From the NCBI RefSeq assembly GCF_016920785.2, contig NW_024609857.1, forward strand, positions 12,686,716-12,750,715: a DNA stretch of 64,000 nt, read 5' to 3'. Within the stretch, counting starts at the first letter, position 1, and the number at the start of each line of letters is the position of its first letter. Positions 59,377 through 64,000 of the stretch are shown piece by piece. A program made the position numbers and the translations under genes. The DNA is from Ixodes scapularis (taxonomy: Eukaryota; Arthropoda; Arachnida; Ixodida; Ixodidae). The notes under the pieces were generated by a model. The model was not told the origin of the DNA. It saw nothing but the letters and a program-made list of their open reading frames with translations, and made no database searches.

Positions 59377-60148
59377 CATCGCTTTCCGGCTTCCCGGCTA
59401 CATACGGCTGCGCGTACATCATCGTATAGATTATCGTTTGAGACGCCCCAGTATCAGCTTGATTCTCCTACATGTCTGCACTTCATGGCATTGTGCTGTT
59501 TGTGGTGCCTTAGTTTGTGAGCATCTGCAGAAAAGCAGATTCAGTCGTCTTATCGCTTCAGAATCGCTTTGTCGTCTGCTTCGTTGTCGTCTGCTTCGTG
59601 GTGTTCGTGAACGCGTGAGCCCACTGCCATTCACGCGGTGGTCGCACTGCGGCCGCGGGAAAAAAACCACACCACTACTCGAGCATTCCGGCTGGTTGGA
59701 CGTCTCAATTAACTTGGAAACAATGGCGCTATGGCAAAGAAGAAGAAAATTCGAGGGACCATCGGCTTGTTGTCGCGCCGCAGAGTCATCAAATGTGTTG
59801 GTGAAAAACTGTGAGGAGCTAAATAGACTTTCTCCGTGAGCAATAGTTTTCTAAAAGTTGTTTCATTCTGGTTGACAGCCTGTGCAACAGGGTACAGATT
59901 GACTGCGGGAGGAGCCTGCACAGAAAGAAGAAGTGATCTACAGAAAGGGCATGCCTGACGCGCCGTAACAATTGGCATCTGTCAAAAAGAAGCCACCATG
60001 CCAAATACCTAAAAGCTTAAGGTGGGGATGATTTTTCGGCGCACAGTTTCTGAACAGTTTCATTTTGTTGGTGCAAGCTCCAAACGCTAACACAGTCGCC
60101 CGATGAGGCAAAGCGTTTTTCTGCGATCTCGATTGTTGTTAATGAAGA

Positions 60149-60904
60149 ATGGATCAGCAACACCAACCTTCTGTGATGTCATGGTGTCAAACATGGAATA
60201 TGGCCTTGAATCTAAACAAATGTAACGTAGTCAGATTTTCTAACAAAAGACAAATTCTGGCCACAGAATATTTCCTTGGTGTCACACGTTTAACGGTTGT
60301 ACCTGAATATAAATATCTGGGAGTTTTATTTTCTAGTAACTTGTCATGGAATGCTCATGTTGATTATTTGTCATCTAAGGCCAGCCGCACATTAAACTTT
60401 CTGAGACGCAATTTTAGTCAGGCACCTACTAACCTTAAAGAAACATTGTACATATCGAATGTACGTCCCATTTTGGAATATGCATGTGCCGCATGGGATT
60501 TGCATACCCGTCACACCATTGAACAACTCGAACGTATTCAGAAACGGGCAGCTCGGTTTGTCTCCGGCAATTATGATTTCTCTATAAGATCATCTGAAAT
60601 ACGCCACAACCTGGGATGGCCTCTGTTGGAAGACAGACGAAGGTTCCTTAGGCTCACTTTATTTTTTAACATAGTAAACGGTAGGACCGGCATCGAGAAA
60701 GAACGTTATATTAAGGAGCCCAGTTATGTGTCGCCGCGTACAGATCATCACTTAAAAGTACGAGAATATAGATGCAGAATTAACGTTTTTAAGCACTCGT
60801 TTTTTCCACGAACAATGCACGAATGGAACAATTTACCAACTGAGGTTATCTCTGCGGCTCCTTCATCCTTTCCTACTGCCCTCAAAAAATTGCTGTTGGA
60901 ATAA
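60149..60904 (+). pseudogene. LINE ORF2 C-terminal fragment (intact frame, truncated at 5' end)
   Basis: The 251 residues match the region after the RT palm of CR1/Jockey-type ORF2: WC..WNMALNLNKC near the start, YKYLGVLFSSNLSWNAHV, a conserved VRPILEYACAAWDLHT block, QLERIQKRAARFVSGNY and a C-terminal WNNLPTEVI. The catalytic YADD-type motif and everything upstream are missing, so it cannot reverse transcribe. The ATG at 60149 sits at the truncation point and is unlikely to be a natural start. Confidence 0.85.
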
Positions 60905-61120
60905 TTTTTCACTTTGACCCTTCTAATAGTGCCATTCACTATACTTTGTTTTCAAATATTACAAAGTGTTGTATGTTGTATTTTTCTCCTAAGATGTCAT
61001 ATCCACTATTTCTGCATCACAATAGTTCTTGTGTATCTCTATATGTATCGTTTGCTATTGTTTTGTATTGCCTTACCCCCCTACAATAATGCCCAGATCT
61101 GGGCGATGTAGGTATTCGAA

Positions 61121-61156
<36 letters not shown>
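60149..61156 (+). mobile_element. 5'-truncated CR1-like LINE, relatively young
   Basis: The copy begins within the post-RT thumb/C-terminal region of ORF2, keeps an intact 251-codon frame, then a 3' UTR of about 210 bp ending in a perfect (AAAT)n tail at about 61118-61156. The intact frame and clean tail suggest a more recent insertion than the LINE at 17.2 kb. I could not identify a convincing target-site duplication. Confidence 0.8.
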
Positions 61157-61869
61157 AGACGACAACAAAATGAATGAGGTTCGTTTGTTACATTTTTGGC
61201 GGTAAGTGTTGCACTTATAAATTGGATTCCCCCCGTGGTGTTTTCACGTTTATATTTATAAAAAAGTGAAGACTGCTTCCGAGAAAAGTTGTTTTATTTC
61301 AAGCGATGCATATCGGGAATCGCTGCTCTTTTTTAGTGATTGTCGTGATCTTTTGAAGCACAGCTGTGCTTGAAACATGTCGTCGCAATAATAATTATAC
61401 CCACCAAAATACATCGAGCAAAAAGTGTATTAAAAATGGCCTCCGCAAAGCAGTGCGGAACTCTTATTTGAGACAGACCGACGGATAGACCACTACGGAA
61501 CGAATGCTCAGAGGGATTCCAGCGTACGGAACACTTTTGTCCGCTCTGTCTCGTGCCCTGTAATCTTACACATTTTAGCTGACGTGCAATAGGGTAGATA
61601 TAAATTATGAAGCCAACCGTGAAACAGATTGTAAAACGCTCATTTTCCTGCCGCTCTGTGCGGTTGTGTTTACCTTTCTTTGCCATGCTTCTTTCTTTCG
61701 GGAAGACATAATATACGAGGCCTATTTGCCTGGTGCTGTTAATATAGCTCCGTGGAATACAACACGTGAAGCCACCAATTCAAAACCATGAGTAAACACC
61801 AGGCTAAAAGTCTCGTGCTAACCCGAAAATTTCCAAACGCCGGGCGTAGAATACGCATTGGCGCGGCCG

Positions 61870-62080
61870 GAAAACTGAGAACTACAGGTACCAGAATGCA
61901 CCGCGGTAGCGGTGGCGTCGCGCAACTCCTGGTGAGATCGGTCTATTGGACCCGAGCTCCATGATGCCGAGCGTCCTTTGATGCGCTGATTGGACACGAG
62001 GTCAAGCCGAGCACTGACGCAGCACTGGTATCCAATCCGAATCTTTGCTCGATCTCACTCTGATGACGTCACAAATTTCA
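61870..62080 (+). repeat. Inverted relative of 59250-59410 with a Staf-like site
   Basis: GCCGGAAAACTGAG, ACTACAGGTACCAGAATGCA followed by CCGCGG (61883-61908), GGTGAGATCGGTCTATTG and ACTCTGATGACGT occur in the same order as on the minus strand of 59250-59410, with about 90 bp extra before the last block. The ACTACA...CCAGAATGCACCGCG string is close to the ZNF143/Staf SBS2 consensus. Confidence 0.45.
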
Positions 62081-62365
62081 GTGCACAGGCTTTGATATTT
62101 CTATAGATGGTGTTGGCGTGGTTTACACAAGGCCTGCCGCGCTATCTCTCAGAAGGTCGAGGCTTCAGCGACTCTTCCCTTTTTTTATTCCCTCCCCGAT
62201 TGACCAGCTGTCGCTGAGTTCAATCTGATTTCGTTGAATATAGAGGCGCTCTGCGACAAAGGGTAAAATCAAGCATGGCTGAATTCAGCAGGTCGTCGCG
62301 GCGGGTTGAGCAATCGATTTTCGTTTGTTTGATAATAAGTTCGCGGGATAAATGGACGAAAATGT

Positions 62366-62690
62366 GACAAGAATGATATAGGTAACTACAGGCCAATCTC
62401 AATTTTATCAGTGTCTTAAAAAAGGCCTCGAAAAAATTCTACTTTCACGTATTGTACAGTTCGCAGATAAACACGGTTTAATCACTTTATCACAGTTTGG
62501 GTTCCGCGAACACCGTTCTACAGAATTGGCTCTTTTAGAGCAAAAAGAATACATTTTGAGAAGCTTTGAAGAAAAAAAAAGGCTCTTGGTATTTGTATTG
62601 ATTTCAGCAAAGCATTCGATCACTTAAACCACAATCTGCTACTAAAAAAATTACAAATGTATGGATTTCGTGGACATGCATCGGCTCTTG
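62366..62690 (+). pseudogene. LINE reverse transcriptase fragment, frameshifted
   Basis: Readable motifs are GNYRPISILSV, then after a frameshift KGLEKILLSRI, SQFGFREHRSTELAL, and in yet another frame GICIDFSKAFDHLNHNLLL (RT motif A with its aspartate at about 62600) and MYGFRGHASAL. Motifs B and C are absent. The fragment is non-functional. Confidence 0.8.
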
Positions 62691-63178
62691 CGTGACCTAC
62701 AAATCAGAAGTACAAACAAATCTTCATGCCCTTAGCGAATTGGCGTCTCTCTCGCCAAGAGTAGCAACATATTCTACTTGAAACACGGAAATTTGGACGC
62801 TCCCTATTTGCAAAACTAACTACGGTGAACAAATGTTAAAACATGCACATCCTCGACTGCTTAATTTTTCTTTTTTTTGTTACTCACAACATTGATCTTC
62901 CCACAACATCTGTAAAAACTTTCCGAGCATTTATTTCTTTTTCAAATGTGATTGCTTAGTTGTCATGTTTCATAACCTTAATTTTTGCTAAATTGAATAG
63001 TGATGTGCTTGCATGTGCTTTGCTTTTGTTTGCCTCTTATATAGTCACACCTTTTTTGTAATACTGTCCTGTTCTTATCTTTGAAATTGTTATCGTTTCT
63101 GTTGGTTTTCTTTTTTTTTTCCTCGGTCTCCCTCCGTCATTTGTGTTTTGACGGAAAATAAACATTATTATTATTATA
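62366..63178 (+). mobile_element. LINE fragment with internal deletion and (ATT)n tail
   Basis: An RT N-terminal piece (62366-62690) is followed, after an apparent large deletion, by a T-rich 3' UTR and GGAAAATAAACATTATTATT ending at about 63178. It sits 1.2 kb downstream of the LINE ending at 61156 and is clearly more decayed. Confidence 0.65.
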
Positions 63179-63654
63179 AGCGGTGTTCATGAGCACTGTG
63201 AAAAATTTGTGTGAAATTACAAGCTTTTTTGCAGACATTTTCGGTTGCCATAGAGAAAATGTTGATGGTCTTTAACCGAGCCTGTTTAAGAAAAAAAAAA
63301 AAAAAAGAACAGACATTTTCTGTTTTCACCCCTTTGGATAATTAAGTATTTCTCCACTTTTCGAAAAGCGGTTCTGAAAGCGTATTTAACACATTAATAT
63401 TTTGTTTGTGTATTTAAAGAATAAAACTATATGTATGTGTATTTTTAGAGCAAATATTAACGCTCGCGGTGTCTTGTTCGGTCTTAACCTTGGCGTGGAG
63501 CTTATTTTTCAAGATGGATGCCGGGTAGTGGTTGTTTGTGGTCGTCGGTTACCCCGTTTGGATCATTTCTGACGTAAACTGCACCCGTCAGTAGGGAGTT
63601 GTAGTCGATCATTTTTATCCTCCGCTACGGTATCCGTAAAGAAAACGCCGAAGC

Positions 63655-63666
63655 TGCGCATGCGCG
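63655..63666. promoter_or_regulatory. NRF1-like palindrome
   Basis: TGCGCATGCGCG matches the NRF1 consensus. An ACTACAACTCCC string (minus strand, about 63594-63605) lies 50 bp upstream. Other NRF1-like palindromes are at 3831-3841 and 7575-7586. No downstream gene is recognised. Confidence 0.3.
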
Positions 63667-64000
63667 CCGCTAGGCTTGTCTGCATAGTTGAAGGTCTTGT
63701 GGCGGATTACGAAGCGCTATGCGGGTGTTTAGCGGTCTGCGGAAACGGTCTACTACAACTCACTATTGCTGGCTGTGATGTCCCGGCTGTAGTACGTACG
63801 TAGCCCATTAACTTTCCAATTCAGTAGCGGATTCCGGTCCGGTGGCAGTGTACTAATTCGCTTTTACTAGATTGTTGCGTCGTCACGGACGCTATTTGTG
63901 CTGTTATGAGTGCCAGTTCGAGCTTGAACTCGCGCCTCTTTCGCCATTCGTGTTCTTCAGTTTTGATGCTCTGTTCTATAATTCACTAAACCTAAACCTA

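Noticed and set aside
63984..64000. AACCTA repeats at the window end, considered as telomeric
   Set aside because: Only about two and a half units at the cut edge; the arthropod telomere unit is TTAGG/CCTAA, and the unit here has an extra A.
1..64000. CRISPR array, prokaryotic operon or phage features
   Set aside because: No regularly spaced repeats, ribosome-binding sites or dense co-directional genes; all evidence points to a nuclear animal genome.

Overview
This window is eukaryotic, repeat-rich animal DNA with one confidently recognisable protein-coding gene: an intronless Frizzled-family Wnt receptor on the minus strand (36002-37819). Its CRD and TM6-TM7 loop resemble the FZD9/10 type. 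The host is probably an arthropod, most plausibly a tick. That is inferred from the mixture seen here (tRNA-headed SINEs, CR1/Jockey-like LINEs, mariner and hAT relics, many foldback MITEs, long homopolymers and microsatellites, large gene-poor spacing). No marker gene proves the species.

Layout. 1-13 kb holds short dispersed repeats and foldback elements, a type II tRNA-derived SINE, and a rearranged, dead Tc1/mariner copy. 13-21 kb holds two copies of an unclassified repeat (about 0.5-0.7 kb, one carrying a nested inverted-repeat element), a hAT relic that still encodes the C-terminal dimerisation segment and contains a 74-nt hairpin, and a decayed LINE (17.2-19.4 kb). 21-32 kb is a dense series of palindromic elements (24711-24948, 24973-25156, 27405-27802), three back-to-back hairpins near 23.8-24.0 kb, a second SINE fragment and a TIR family seen three times in the window (11.1, 30.0 and 58.4 kb). 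A compact tRNA-like gene with a near-complete cloverleaf and a T-run lies at 32294-32365.

36-38 kb is the Frizzled gene, with a GC-rich, homopolymer-rich upstream region to about 39.7 kb. At 40.0-41.5 kb a pair of roughly 50-bp direct repeats flanks about 1.3 kb containing a CCAAT/TATA module. 41.9-42.7 kb has a hAT-type non-autonomous element next to a LINE 3' end. 50.1-51.8 kb is bounded by TTAA and 13-bp terminal inverted repeats and carries a second tRNA-like remnant. 59-64 kb has two further LINE fragments and housekeeping-promoter-like motif clusters (NRF1, ETS and ZNF143/Staf-like).

The recognisable genes do not form a pathway. Frizzled is the only host gene supported, and everything else that can be named is mobile or repetitive. 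I found no convincing new multi-gene system. The most useful leads are the TTAA-bounded element, the multi-copy unclassified repeats, the miRNA-like hairpin, the tRNA-like gene and the promoter-like clusters that may mark first exons of unannotated genes.
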